A stretch of DNA of 64,000 bases from Staphylococcus kloosii (GTDB lineage: Bacteria; Bacillota; Bacilli; Staphylococcales; Staphylococcaceae), in contig NZ_CP027846.1 in NCBI RefSeq assembly GCF_003019255.1, positions 1,302,001 to 1,366,000 on the forward strand, read 5' to 3'. This document shows positions 1 to 8,770 of the stretch, piece after piece; within the stretch, counting starts at the first letter, position 1, and the number at the start of each line of letters is the position of its first letter. Position numbers and translations under genes: made by a program. The notes beneath the pieces are model-generated. The model saw only the letters and a list, made by a program, of their open reading frames with translations. It made no database searches and had not been told where the DNA came from.

Positions 1-630
1 AGTGGTAATCCAAATGCAACGCAAGGTGTTAGCGATGTAAACAGTGGAGGTAATGAGGCACGTGGTTTAGTACAAGTTACACCAAAAACGTTTGCTTCTA
101 TGAAATTTAAAGGCCATGGTAACATAACTAATCCATTAGATAACTTATTGGCTGGTATTCATTGGGCTAAATCCGCTTATGGTAAAAACATGTTAAGCGT
201 TATCGGACACGGTCACGGTTACGCTACAGGTGGATTAATCAAAAAAAGTGGCATGTATAATATCGCTGAAGGTGGTTATCCTGAATATGTTATCTCAACT
301 GACCCTAAACGACGTACAGATTCTATGAAACTACTAGCACTTGCATCTCAAGAAATTGATAAAGGTAAGACAAGTGGTAATAAACGTCCACATCAATTAG
401 GCAAACCTAGTGTTCAATCAAGTGGAAGTGACCCAATGCTTGAAAAAGTTGTTGAAAATCAAAATGTACAAATATCACAATTACAAAACATGGTTGATAA
501 CTTAGTCAATTTAGTAAGTGAAACAATACAAATCAAGAATCAACCAAAAGGATTTTCAGAAAGTGATGTAAGTGGTGCTCAAGGTAAAAAAGCTAGAATG
601 AAATCATGGAATGCAGGAATGCAGGTTTAG
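1..630 (+). CDS. Phage tail tape measure protein, C-terminal part (5' end outside window)
   Basis: The reading frame is open from base 1, so this is the end of a longer gene. The first ~60 residues (SGNPNAT, GGNEARGLVQVTPKTF) match the lytic transglycosylase-like (SLT) fold found near the C-terminus of many staphylococcal tape measure proteins, where it helps open peptidoglycan during DNA injection. The rest is low-complexity, polar and partly coiled coil (around VENQNVQISQLQNMVDNLVN), ending in KARMKSWNAGMQV. Position directly before dit is the standard siphovirus order. The catalytic Glu of the SLT domain would lie upstream of the window, so activity cannot be judged. Confidence 0.85.
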   Translation, partial: SGNPNATQGVSDVNSGGNEARGLVQVTPKTFASMKFKGHGNITNPLDNLLAGIHWAKSAYGKNMLSVIGHGHGYATGGLIKKSGMYNIAEGGYPEYVISTDPKRRTDSMKLLALASQEIDKGKTSGNKRPHQLGKPSVQSSGSDPMLEKVVENQNVQISQLQNMVDNLVNLVSETIQIKNQPKGFSESDVSGAQGKKARMKSWNAGMQV

Positions 631-645
631 GAGGTGTTTAATAAA

Positions 646-1470
646 TTGGTAAATACAGTAAGAATATTCAATGATGATTTTGACATCAAATTAACTGATA
701 TTCCAGGTTTAAAGTTTTTAGATCACGAAGAAGGTGACGTTGAAGTTCAAGCCAATACACTTGAACGTAAAGGTAAAGATGGTGTCGGTGTCGGAACAAG
801 TACATTTGGTCCTTTTAAACTTGTTTTACGTTTCTTCTATAGAGGTAAGGATTTAGCTGATTACAATTTAATGAAACAAAAATTAAGGGGTCTCTTATTT
901 AGAAGGGACCCTTATTACGTTGTACATTCAGAAATGCCAGGGAAAAAATACGCAGTTTATTGTGAAAGTAATGCCATAGCAGATATTTACGATAGAAATG
1001 GTACGTTCGAAGTCAGTTTCGTTGTATTCAAAGGCTATTCTGAATCGCTTAAAGATACTTTAAGCGTCGATTTCCTAAATGATGAATGGCAATTTGGTAA
1101 TGGGCTCATTACTGATAACGACATCAGTTATAGACAGAATGGTAAACGCTTTGTTATCTATAACGGTTCATTTGATACGATTGACCCACTTAATCACAAG
1201 TTGATTATACGAATCAAAGCCGACGCACCCAATGGATTTACAATGCATAACTACCACACGAACGAATCGTTTACGTATTACGGTGCTTTACAAGCATATC
1301 AAACTTTAACTTTAAATGGTGTACATCCGATTATAGGTAATAATCGTGTGGGCGTAGATACGAATTACGATTGGATAACACTAGCACCTGGTAACAACAA
1401 CATTGAAATTGAAGGTAACGGTTTATCGAATGTGTATGCAGAATTTGAATTTAATTTTATTTATAGGTAG
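646..1470 (+). CDS. Phage distal tail protein (Dit)
   Basis: A 274-residue protein of the siphovirus distal tail (Dit, Sipho_tail) family, the hub joining tail tube to baseplate. Typical features are the N-terminal FNDDFDIKLTDIPGLKFL start, the central KLVLRFFYRGKDLADYN segment and a C-terminal galectin-like beta region. An AGGAGGTG ribosome site lies at 629-636, so the TTG at 646 is the likely start; the GTG at 634 lies inside that site and is rejected. It sits 15 bases after the tape measure stop and 8 bases before tal. Confidence 0.85.
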   Translation: MVNTVRIFNDDFDIKLTDIPGLKFLDHEEGDVEVQANTLERKGKDGVGVGTSTFGPFKLVLRFFYRGKDLADYNLMKQKLRGLLFRRDPYYVVHSEMPGKKYAVYCESNAIADIYDRNGTFEVSFVVFKGYSESLKDTLSVDFLNDEWQFGNGLITDNDISYRQNGKRFVIYNGSFDTIDPLNHKLIIRIKADAPNGFTMHNYHTNESFTYYGALQAYQTLTLNGVHPIIGNNRVGVDTNYDWITLAPGNNNIEIEGNGLSNVYAEFEFNFIYR

Positions 1471-1478
1471 GTGAGAAG

Positions 1479-3065
1479 ATGAAAGAACTTGTAGTTAAAA
1501 ATAAAGCTGGAAATTATGCTGAAGTTTTAACCGATTATGATTATGATTCATTTAAATATGAATACGAAAAGAATAACGAACGTTCAATCTCTCTCACTGC
1601 TTATAAAGCAAGTGGTAATGAAGATATATTCGATATGTTAGTCAATGAAAACTACATTATCGAGCACGGACAATATTTTGTAATCAAATCCACATCACTT
1701 AAATACGATAGTCAAATGGTGCTTAACGACATTGTCGCTAAGCATATTTTTATGGACTTTCAAAATCATTATGTAGATAAGGATATATCAAAAGAAACAC
1801 TTAACGATACACAAGTTGATGAAACGAATGCACCACAATACACACTAGATACTTATTTATCATTTGGTTTCAAAAATAATAATCTAGGTTTTAGTTATGA
1901 GGTCATTGGCGATTTCAATCAAACCGCAGCCGTTTCAGAACTCGGTGGACAAAATGGAATTGAGTTCATTGTTGCTGGTGCAGAATTGTTTAATTATATC
2001 TATTTCGCAGATAACAAAAAGATTTATTTCTATACACCCGATACGTTTTATAAACGTTGCCAAATACCTATTATCTATCGTGCTAATTCAGATGAATTAC
2101 AGTGCGACATTGTAACAACTGATATGAAAACCTATGTTAAAGGTTATGGCAAAAAGAAAACAGCCGAAGAAACGAAGAACTATCAACCAATGAAGCCGAA
2201 AGATTTTAAACTTACAGGTACATTTAATAAAGATGGCACTTGGTATTCTGAAACAAGTGGGGCAAGTTATAACAAAACATTTACTTGTAAATGGGGCAAC
2301 GAAACACTCACATGGACGAATAAACAACTTTCTCGTGGTGGCATGGTTGATGTTTATTTAGATGATAAAAAGATTGGTAGTTATTCACAATATAGTAAAC
2401 GTTCAAAAACCAATCAGATTGTAATTAAAAAAGGATTAGACAAAGGCAATCATAAGTTTAAAGTCGTTTACAAAGGTGCGAAGTCAGGTGTTGATTATAA
2501 GAAAAAGACACCTCGATTTTATATAGGTACAGAGAAAACAACGGTGCTTAATTTAACAGCTGAACTGAAAGGCGAAGATGTTTACCACGTTGTAGATGAA
2601 TATAAAGCGTCCACATTCGATACATTTGGAATGATGCAAGCACCTACTGTGTTTGATGATAATGCAACGACTAAAACGCAGTTACGTGCAAGTATGTTAG
2701 AACAATTGAGTGATAGTCCGACGGTTGAACTTGCTACAAATTACTTAGGTAGCGAAGATGACAAATATTATATAGGTAATGATGATATTGCAGAAAATAA
2801 TATTGTTCGCTTTGTGCATAAGCCATTGCAATTCAACAGTGATCTAAAAGTCGTAAAACTTACACGCTATCATTCAAAAGTAAACAAACCTGTAGAAGTT
2901 GAGTTTAGCAATGCGAAACAAGATATTATCGATATTCAAAATAAAATCAATTTACGTATCAAACGTGCAAATAGTGCAATTGCCAATGGCAGTTGGACGA
3001 CAGATAAAAATATCCAATATAACTTTATGTCAAATGTCGTAGGGAGTGTGTTAGTCGATGAGTAA
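1479..3065 (+). CDS. Phage tail-associated protein Tal (prophage endopeptidase tail family)
   Basis: 528 residues. The first ~380 residues resemble the Tal/gp18-like baseplate hub (VKNKAGNYAEVLTDYDYDSFKYEYEKNNERSISL is the usual opening; given here only in outline), which forms the trimeric tip under Dit. The gene follows dit with 8 bases between and has a GGTGAG ribosome site. The C-terminal half has an insert rich in Lys and Tyr (about residues 250-360) that could be a carbohydrate-binding or structural module. I see no clear catalytic motif, so enzymatic peptidoglycan cleavage is family-based inference. The 3' end overlaps the next gene by 8 bases. Confidence 0.8.
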   Translation: MKELVVKNKAGNYAEVLTDYDYDSFKYEYEKNNERSISLTAYKASGNEDIFDMLVNENYIIEHGQYFVIKSTSLKYDSQMVLNDIVAKHIFMDFQNHYVDKDISKETLNDTQVDETNAPQYTLDTYLSFGFKNNNLGFSYEVIGDFNQTAAVSELGGQNGIEFIVAGAELFNYIYFADNKKIYFYTPDTFYKRCQIPIIYRANSDELQCDIVTTDMKTYVKGYGKKKTAEETKNYQPMKPKDFKLTGTFNKDGTWYSETSGASYNKTFTCKWGNETLTWTNKQLSRGGMVDVYLDDKKIGSYSQYSKRSKTNQIVIKKGLDKGNHKFKVVYKGAKSGVDYKKKTPRFYIGTEKTTVLNLTAELKGEDVYHVVDEYKASTFDTFGMMQAPTVFDDNATTKTQLRASMLEQLSDSPTVELATNYLGSEDDKYYIGNDDIAENNIVRFVHKPLQFNSDLKVVKLTRYHSKVNKPVEVEFSNAKQDIIDIQNKINLRIKRANSAIANGSWTTDKNIQYNFMSNVVGSVLVDE

Positions 3066-3624
3066 AGAAGTACCTATAGTATTTATGCAAGACCCTAGGA
3101 CTGGAGAAAATTTTTATGTACAAACGGATATAAGTGCTGTAGATGGAATGCCTGACGATTTCGCAGATTATGATTTAGGAGATATACAAGACAATGTTTC
3201 TACGATAAATAACAGTTTAGGCACAGTTCAAAGTCAGATAAATAGTTTACAGTCACAAATAAACAGTTTAGTTACAGACACAGGTTGGCAGAACATTAAA
3301 CTTAATAATGGTATAACTGCATACAGTTCATCAGAAACGCCAAAGGCTCGACTTATATCGGTCAATGGGGTTTCTTTTTTATCGCTTAAAGGTGCTTTGA
3401 AAGGATTAACTGCCACAGGAACCATCGGTACATTACCAACAACTATGACAGCGTATGTAAGCGATTCGCGCGGATTTGTACAAAACACAACTAAAGTTAG
3501 TAACACATTAAACTTTGCGCGTTGGCGTGTTCAAACCAATGGCAATATTGATTTAGAAGGTGCGACACAATCCACGATAGATAGCACACATTGGTTCCCA
3601 ATCGGAACAACACTCATGCTTTAA
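3058..3624 (+). CDS. Small phage tail fibre/baseplate protein
   Basis: 188 residues. An N-terminal acidic segment leads into a heptad-like coiled coil (INNSLGTVQSQINSLQSQIN, about residues 50-72), followed by a beta-rich head of ~110 residues ending in HWFPIGTTLML. This is the plan of a short trimeric fibre. In phi11/80alpha the slot between Tal and the receptor-binding protein holds the lower fibre FibL, so that role is inferred from position; I do not recognise the head by sequence. The start ATG overlaps the tal stop region and is preceded by GGGAG at 3042-3046. Confidence 0.7.
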   Translation: MSKEVPIVFMQDPRTGENFYVQTDISAVDGMPDDFADYDLGDIQDNVSTINNSLGTVQSQINSLQSQINSLVTDTGWQNIKLNNGITAYSSSETPKARLISVNGVSFLSLKGALKGLTATGTIGTLPTTMTAYVSDSRGFVQNTTKVSNTLNFARWRVQTNGNIDLEGATQSTIDSTHWFPIGTTLML

Positions 3625-3636
3625 GGGGGAAAATAA

Positions 3637-5571
3637 ATGGAACAATTAAACCTACAAAAGAGTTTAACACTCACACTAGGTCAAGAATTTAGACAACAGT
3701 TGCATACGAACTTTGTACGCACTGAAGATTTTGTGAATGAATTAAAGCAATATCAAAATTATCACGAGAACGATGAAGTCAACGCTCATAATTCAGAACA
3801 AATTAACCACATCATTAATGGTAATGTTAAAAATGCGCTTGTTGATTTAGATAAGCGTATAAGCAATTTAGTATTATCCAAAGCTAAAAATAGCTTACAA
3901 GAAGTTAAAGACGCCCGTGTGGACAATAAAGGCGAAAGCCACGATACATTATACGACCGTCTACGTTCTGACGCATCAGAATATACATTAGATAAAGATA
4001 CCGTCATGCAATCTGTCGAAGATGCAAAAAACAAAGTGTTAGCACAAGAATTTATGTTTGATATACCTAATCAAGGTTGGCAATACTTAACAAACTTATC
4101 ACCGTTTACGAATAGTGTTATGCAATCTTTTCACTTAGATAATCGCACAGGTATTTTCTACCAAACACAAGTGTATGGTAGTAACTACAAATTAACGAAA
4201 ATGAAAACGAACGGTCAACTATTATCACAAATGGAAGTCGTGGGTGGTGGACATGGTACACACAACGGTTATCGTTGGATTGATGATAAGTTATGGATCT
4301 ATTCATTCATCTTAGATAATGACGGTAATAATAAACTTGTACGCTTTTCTTATAAACCGAATGTCAGTATCAAATACGGTGATTACGATATGGAAGAAGT
4401 ATTTACAGGGCATAAAGATTTACCTTACATTACCCCTGTCATTAATGAACATGAAGGATTAATCTTATTCCGTATTGAGTACCCTTCAAGTGAGTGGACA
4501 ACACGCGATGCACGTAACTATATTGAAGTGAGACGTTTGAAAGATATAGACAATCGTGTAGATAAAGTCTTATACCGTATGGACATTCCACTGCGATTAA
4601 CTGACGGTACGATAGGACAACCAATGCAAGGAATTGCTTTTGACGAAAATAAATTATATTGGTATTCAGGTGATAGTGACCCCGCGATACCTAACTTCAT
4701 TACCGTATTTGACTACACAACAGGTAAACAACTTTACCAAAAAGCATGTGATATAGGTAAAATTGGTAATGAGTTTCCAGGTAACTTTGCCGAAGCAGAA
4801 GGCTTACAAATTTATTACGATATTGAAACAGGTAAGAAAGCCTTACTTGCGGGTGTTACAGTGGGTGCACCGAACTATCGTGCGCATCAAATACATGGGA
4901 TATTCATGCGTGATGTGTACGATAAATTAACAGCACAAGCGACACCCGTATTGATGACAGAAACGGGTGGTCGAACTAAGACTTATCCTTTATCAGAATA
5001 TAATCGTTTAGCTGATGTAACTGAACCTGGCGATTATTACATGACAACTGTCGACACAATGAAGCTAACTGATTTCCCAGTACCACCAGAAATGAGAACT
5101 GCTGGTTGGTTTTTACATGTATCAGCTTCTAATGTTGCAGGTGATGCACAACAGACACTAATTAGAAATAGCTATACACGTGATTTAATGATATTTAAAC
5201 GAATGGTATCAACATATCGCTTAGGTGGCGGAGAAATCAGCACAACAAATTGGAACCACATTAAATCGGACTCTGTTAATGGTGCAGCTGAAGGTGTGCC
5301 TGATTATATAACGAATATGAACCAACTAGGAGTTATTACTAATAAGCGTTGGTATATAGATACAGAACGTTCAAGTCAGCTTAAAGATCATCCTAACCCT
5401 GGAGTTGCGGGTTGGACGTGTGATGTTGAAAGTATTTCATCAAGTACATTTAAAGTAGTTTTATCACGTGTAACAACCGGGGCAGCCATTCAAAAATATG
5501 AAGCTTATTTTGATGCTAATAAAAAAGTTAGAAATTCACCTTGGACTTTATTTCAAGGCGTGACAGTATAA
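3637..5571 (+). CDS. Phage receptor-binding protein (phi11 gp45-like, wall teichoic acid binding)
   Basis: 644 residues, close to the ~636 of phi11 gp45. Residues 1-135 form a helical stem. About 140-415 carry the propeller signature (GWQYLTNLSPFTNSVMQSF, then GGGHGTHNGYRW and repeated W/D-rich blades) seen in staphylococcal receptor-binding proteins that grip wall teichoic acid. The C-terminus has two knob-like repeats (about 450-540 and 560-644; WFLHV and TPWTLFQ-type ends), resembling pyocin-knob/tower domains. An AAGGGGGAAA ribosome site precedes ATG 3637. It forms the baseplate with dit, tal and the BppU gene. Receptor choice (glycosylated WTA) is inferred from the family. Confidence 0.82.
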   Translation: MEQLNLQKSLTLTLGQEFRQQLHTNFVRTEDFVNELKQYQNYHENDEVNAHNSEQINHIINGNVKNALVDLDKRISNLVLSKAKNSLQEVKDARVDNKGESHDTLYDRLRSDASEYTLDKDTVMQSVEDAKNKVLAQEFMFDIPNQGWQYLTNLSPFTNSVMQSFHLDNRTGIFYQTQVYGSNYKLTKMKTNGQLLSQMEVVGGGHGTHNGYRWIDDKLWIYSFILDNDGNNKLVRFSYKPNVSIKYGDYDMEEVFTGHKDLPYITPVINEHEGLILFRIEYPSSEWTTRDARNYIEVRRLKDIDNRVDKVLYRMDIPLRLTDGTIGQPMQGIAFDENKLYWYSGDSDPAIPNFITVFDYTTGKQLYQKACDIGKIGNEFPGNFAEAEGLQIYYDIETGKKALLAGVTVGAPNYRAHQIHGIFMRDVYDKLTAQATPVLMTETGGRTKTYPLSEYNRLADVTEPGDYYMTTVDTMKLTDFPVPPEMRTAGWFLHVSASNVAGDAQQTLIRNSYTRDLMIFKRMVSTYRLGGGEISTTNWNHIKSDSVNGAAEGVPDYITNMNQLGVITNKRWYIDTERSSQLKDHPNPGVAGWTCDVESISSSTFKVVLSRVTTGAAIQKYEAYFDANKKVRNSPWTLFQGVTV

Positions 5572-5586
5572 AGGAGGTTTTAACAT

Positions 5587-7068
5587 ATGAGTATGGATAA
5601 AATAGCTAATTTACAACTTGAAACAACAGCACAATATCAAAGTTTAAGTAAACTCAATGTCCAATTTTGGAATCAAGATAGAGAGACGGCAACACTACAA
5701 TTTAGAATTACTAGAAATGACTATCCTTTAGCTTTAAGTGAAGAAAACGTCAAAGTTTTCATTGCGCTTGAATCAGGGGATAGTTTTTTAGTGGACGATA
5801 AATTGGATTTCGTAGATCAATTAAACGGTGTTGTAAGTTATACAATACCTACTTATTTTATGAAAGTGGCTAAAGAAGTTAAAGGGCAAGTTTATGTAAC
5901 AACATTAGATGAAGAAGAAGTTGTAGTGCAAAGACAATTCACATTTAATGTAGCTAATGATTTAATTGCTTCATTACCCGCCGAAGATAAAATTAGAGAG
6001 TTTAAATACTTTTCTGACATGCGCGCAGAAGTCGCAGAAATGATGACGAAGTTAAATAGTGACTTTGAGAATATGAATGACTATGTTACGCAGGTACAAA
6101 ATACAACGCAAGAAGGTATCACATCGTTAACTAAGTTAATTGATGATAAAGAAAAAGCTTATAATGCTAATCACACTGCTAAGATGAAAGAATTGAATGA
6201 TAAAGGTACAGAATACAGTACGAAGTTTGATGAAGATAAGCAGTATATGAATGAAAAATTCGAAGCCTTTAAAACTTCTGTCAATGGTAGTGGATTAGTT
6301 ACGACTGGGCAATCTGCAAACTGGCAGAAATATAAATTAACAGCAGACGGTGGGTATAGAATATATCTTAAAAAAGGTAGTTTTAATAACGTTTTAGATT
6401 TAGCTACTGGATATTATGAGACAGTAGTTAATGGTTCAGCTTCTATTCAAGGTTTTCCAACATCAATTAGTGATAGTGCTTTTGTCGAGATTGATGTTAT
6501 GAAAACAGACAATGCAAGAATGCAGATAAAGGTTGTACAAAGTTCCAATGGTAGAACGTTTATAAAAAATATTCATACAAACGGGGAAGATATAATTGGT
6601 TGGAAAGAAGTAGCTTTTATTGATGCTAATAACCCTTACGAAACAACCACTGGCTCACAAGCGAAAGCAACAACAGCCGAAAATAATGCGAAACAATATA
6701 CGGATACTAAATTCGCGAAACGTAATAGCGTGCTATTTGAAGGTAATGCAAATGGTGTGGGTACACCAATAAATTTAAATGAAACTTTAGATAATTTTAT
6801 CGTTCTCTACATCTTTGGAGACTTTCCAGGTGGAGAATTTGCGACGTTAGGAAATCCGCAAGGGACACGCAATATTAACCTTAATGTTGATAATATTGTA
6901 GGATTAGACGCAACAGGAACTAGCACTTATGAATGTTCGCTATCTAAAGTGAATCGACAACAACTACAAATTAATTCAGATAACTTTATGAACGTTATAG
7001 ACGGTACAAGTTCAGGAGCGAATGCTAATCGGTTCACTATCCAAAAAATCGTGGGGGTGTATAAATAA
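5587..7068 (+). CDS. BppU-family baseplate upper protein (upper fibre)
   Basis: 493 residues. Residues ~1-130 match the BppU N-terminal domain (RITRNDYPLALSEENVKVFI, then a QRQFTFNV strand) that anchors an upper fibre to the baseplate. A long coiled coil follows (about 145-235, KEKAYNANHTAKMKELNDK). Next is a knob-like domain (about 250-345: LDLATGYYE, TNGEDIIGWKEV) and a C-terminal beta domain that may touch the host surface. AAGGAGGT at 5571-5578 selects ATG 5587. In phi11/80alpha the equivalent is FibU. The final A of its stop codon is the first base of the next gene. Confidence 0.8.
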   Translation: MSMDKIANLQLETTAQYQSLSKLNVQFWNQDRETATLQFRITRNDYPLALSEENVKVFIALESGDSFLVDDKLDFVDQLNGVVSYTIPTYFMKVAKEVKGQVYVTTLDEEEVVVQRQFTFNVANDLIASLPAEDKIREFKYFSDMRAEVAEMMTKLNSDFENMNDYVTQVQNTTQEGITSLTKLIDDKEKAYNANHTAKMKELNDKGTEYSTKFDEDKQYMNEKFEAFKTSVNGSGLVTTGQSANWQKYKLTADGGYRIYLKKGSFNNVLDLATGYYETVVNGSASIQGFPTSISDSAFVEIDVMKTDNARMQIKVVQSSNGRTFIKNIHTNGEDIIGWKEVAFIDANNPYETTTGSQAKATTAENNAKQYTDTKFAKRNSVLFEGNANGVGTPINLNETLDNFIVLYIFGDFPGGEFATLGNPQGTRNINLNVDNIVGLDATGTSTYECSLSKVNRQQLQINSDNFMNVIDGTSSGANANRFTIQKIVGVYK

Positions 7069-7472
7069 TGCGTATAACTATAAATGATAATAATGAAATT
7101 ACAGGTTACGCCATTGTCGGTGGTATTGAAGGTGATTTTGAAGTTGATGATAGCATTGTTCCTCAAGACTTCGCTCAAAACTACAAACCGAAATATTATT
7201 TATACCAAAACGAACAAATCGTAGTTAATCCGAATTATGAAGAAGAATTAAATACACCATATGTACCACCTGTGATTACATCAAATGGACCCGATGATGA
7301 ATTAAGGAGAATGTTTGCGAATATGCAGGAACAACTTGTTCAAGGCAATATGATGGTAGCACAAGTTGCTCAACAAAACGCTGATTTAACACAAGAAATA
7401 GTCAACATGACAAATGAAATAGAACAACTTAAAGGAGTGGATAAAGATGAAGATGTTGTTTCCGAAGTTTAA
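7068..7472 (+). CDS. DUF2977 family phage protein
   Basis: 134 residues. The first ~60 (MRITINDNNEITGYAIVGG, a DFEVDD turn and YYLYQNEQIVVNP) match DUF2977, a short staphylococcal phage family normally ~60 residues long. Here it is extended by a coiled-coil tail (ELRRMFANMQEQLVQGN, then QNADLTQEIVNMTNEIEQL). The ATG overlaps the preceding stop (TAATG), implying coupled translation. Its role is unknown; position between fibre and XkdX suggests a minor tail component or assembly factor. Confidence 0.7.
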   Translation: MRITINDNNEITGYAIVGGIEGDFEVDDSIVPQDFAQNYKPKYYLYQNEQIVVNPNYEEELNTPYVPPVITSNGPDDELRRMFANMQEQLVQGNMMVAQVAQQNADLTQEIVNMTNEIEQLKGVDKDEDVVSEV

Positions 7473-7608
7473 TGATATTAAAACTATGTATGGCTGGGGC
7501 TGTTACACTAACGATAAAATAAAATGGTTTGTAGACATGCAAGTTATTGATAAAGAAGAATACGCATTAATCACAGGCGAAAAATATCCAGAACAACCAC
7601 AGGCTTAG
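7447..7608 (+). CDS. XkdX family small phage protein
   Basis: 53 residues, overlapping the DUF2977 gene by 26 bases in another frame. The protein has the XkdX hallmark: a short N-terminus, a W-x(n)-Y-x-x-x-K-W-F-V segment and a C-terminal ITGEKYP motif (residues 41-48), as in the Bacillus PBSX XkdX protein and its many phage relatives. AAAGGAGTGG at 7432-7441 gives good spacing to ATG 7447. Function is not known; members sit between tail fibres and holin. A hairpin terminator follows at once. Confidence 0.75.
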   Translation: MKMLFPKFNDIKTMYGWGCYTNDKIKWFVDMQVIDKEEYALITGEKYPEQPQA

Positions 7609-7624
7609 GCTTGTGGTTTTATTA
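7595..7624 (+). terminator. Terminator closing the tail-fibre operon
   Basis: AACCACA (7595-7601) pairs with TGTGGTT (7612-7618), followed by TTATTATATA. It overlaps the last codons of the XkdX gene. Confidence 0.6.
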
Positions 7625-7644
7625 TATAGAAAGTGGGTGAATCA

Positions 7645-8088
7645 ATGCTAGAAGATAAAAAAGGATTAAGTCTTTTCCAAATGATCGTTGTTGTGTATTG
7701 TATTGGATTTGGTATGTACTCTGACTGGCGTGGAGGTTATTGGGTATTTTTTGCTGATAAAGCTGCGTCAGAATCTCCATTATACATGACAATGCATGAA
7801 ATAATCAGTCTATTCTGGTGGGGTATACCATTCTTAATTTCTGGCATATTATTAATTATTGCTGGATTAATGGTACCTTACCATAAAACGAATAACTGCT
7901 TTCTATACTTGTTTACCATAGGGCACATTATTTCTATGGTGTTTTATTATATCTTCACACTCGCAGGCTTCCATAATGCCATTAATATTTTAACACCCGG
8001 TCAAAACTTAACATGGGCTGTTATTTCAGGTGTGATGGCGTTTATTGGAGGTGTGTCATTGTGGAATCAAAAGACAATGAAAAAGTAA
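7645..8088 (+). CDS. Phage-encoded membrane protein of unknown function
   Basis: 147 residues from ATG 7645, preceded by the AAAGTGGGTGA ribosome site (the in-frame GTG at 7633 lies inside it). Four predicted membrane spans: about 8-26, 50-75, 82-105 and 117-140. There is no signal peptide or recognised motif. It lies between the XkdX gene and the coiled-coil/TM gene, so a role at the membrane near lysis or superinfection exclusion is possible but only inferred. The last 28 bases overlap the next gene, implying coupled translation. Confidence 0.65.
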   Translation: MLEDKKGLSLFQMIVVVYCIGFGMYSDWRGGYWVFFADKAASESPLYMTMHEIISLFWWGIPFLISGILLIIAGLMVPYHKTNNCFLYLFTIGHIISMVFYYIFTLAGFHNAINILTPGQNLTWAVISGVMAFIGGVSLWNQKTMKK

Positions 8089-8474
8089 GTTATTACTTAC
8101 CACGTCATGAGTTTTTAGAGAAACGTCTTGAAATGTTTAAGTACATTGATGACGGCGATAAACGTGTGGAGAACCAGTTAGAACAGGTTAATTTAAGCTT
8201 ACACACATTCATAGAGAGTCAAAAGCCTATGCAAGAAACGATGAATGGTTTACTTGAAGAAACCAAATCTATGAATAAAAACATCACAAAACAAGTAAGA
8301 CGTACGGAAAAGCTAGAAGATGAACAAGAACGCATTAAAGCATCAATCACAACGATGCAAGAAGAACGAACACAAAAAGTTTCAGAACGTAATAAATTGA
8401 TATTAGGTATTGTAGGAACGCTACTTGGTGCAGGCGGCTTCGTTCCTTTTTTAGCGCAAATATTCTTTAAATAA
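8061..8474 (+). CDS. Coiled-coil protein with C-terminal membrane anchor (DUF2951/XhlA-like)
   Basis: 137 residues. GGAGG at 8047-8051 selects GTG 8061; the upstream ATG at 8013 has no ribosome site and is rejected. Residues ~15-110 are charged coiled coil with two heptad-rich stretches (VENQLEQVNLSLHTFIESQ and KLEDEQERIKASITTMQEE). Residues ~113-135 form a single membrane span (LILGIVGTLLGAGGFVPFL). This plan is shared with DUF2951 and XhlA-type proteins that sit beside holins, where XhlA assists lysis. The exact family could not be proven by eye. Confidence 0.7.
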   Translation: MESKDNEKVSYYLPRHEFLEKRLEMFKYIDDGDKRVENQLEQVNLSLHTFIESQKPMQETMNGLLEETKSMNKNITKQVRRTEKLEDEQERIKASITTMQEERTQKVSERNKLILGIVGTLLGAGGFVPFLAQIFFK

Positions 8475-8497
8475 GTCGACTTCGGTCGGCTTTTTAT
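8473..8497 (+). terminator. Hairpin before holin
   Basis: GTCGAC (8475-8480), loop TTCG, GTCGGC (8485-8490), then TTTTT. The stem has one G-U pair. It separates the coiled-coil gene from the holin-endolysin pair. Confidence 0.7.
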
Positions 8498-8512
8498 TAT
8501 GGAGGTTTTTAA

Positions 8513-8770
8513 ATGGACACAGGAACAATAGTAAGAACAATTATTTTAATAGCAGCATGGATTAATCAAATATTAGCAATCAACCATATTTCGCCTATTC
8601 CCGTTGATGAAGTAACAATCAGTTCTGTTATCACAGGGCTAGCTTCATTATGGACATGGTGGAAAAATAATAACTTTACCCATGCAGCAAAGCAAGGCCA
8701 AAAGAAAATACATGCAGTTAAGTCAGGTACTGATACTAATGGGCGTATGCCTAGTGGAGATGAATTATAA
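8513..8770 (+). CDS. Phage holin (SPP1-type)
   Basis: 85 residues. Two hydrophobic segments (about 6-24 and 33-48; TIISSVITGL-like and ASLWTWW) are followed by a positively charged tail (KNNNFTHAAKQGQKK), the pattern of the SPP1/A118 holin family common in staphylococcal phages. The holin forms membrane lesions that release the endolysin. GGAGGTTTTT precedes ATG 8513. Its stop overlaps the endolysin start (TAATG). Confidence 0.85.
   Translation: MDTGTIVRTIILIAAWINQILAINHISPIPVDEVTISSVITGLASLWTWWKNNNFTHAAKQGQKKIHAVKSGTDTNGRMPSGDEL

Noticed and set aside
634..645. GTG 634 as Dit start
   Set aside because: It lies within the AGGAGGTG ribosome site; TTG 646 has correct spacing.
8013..8060. ATG 8013 as start of the coiled-coil/TM protein
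   Set aside because: No ribosome site; residues before 8061 are Cys/Tyr-rich and out of keeping, while GGAGG fits GTG 8061.
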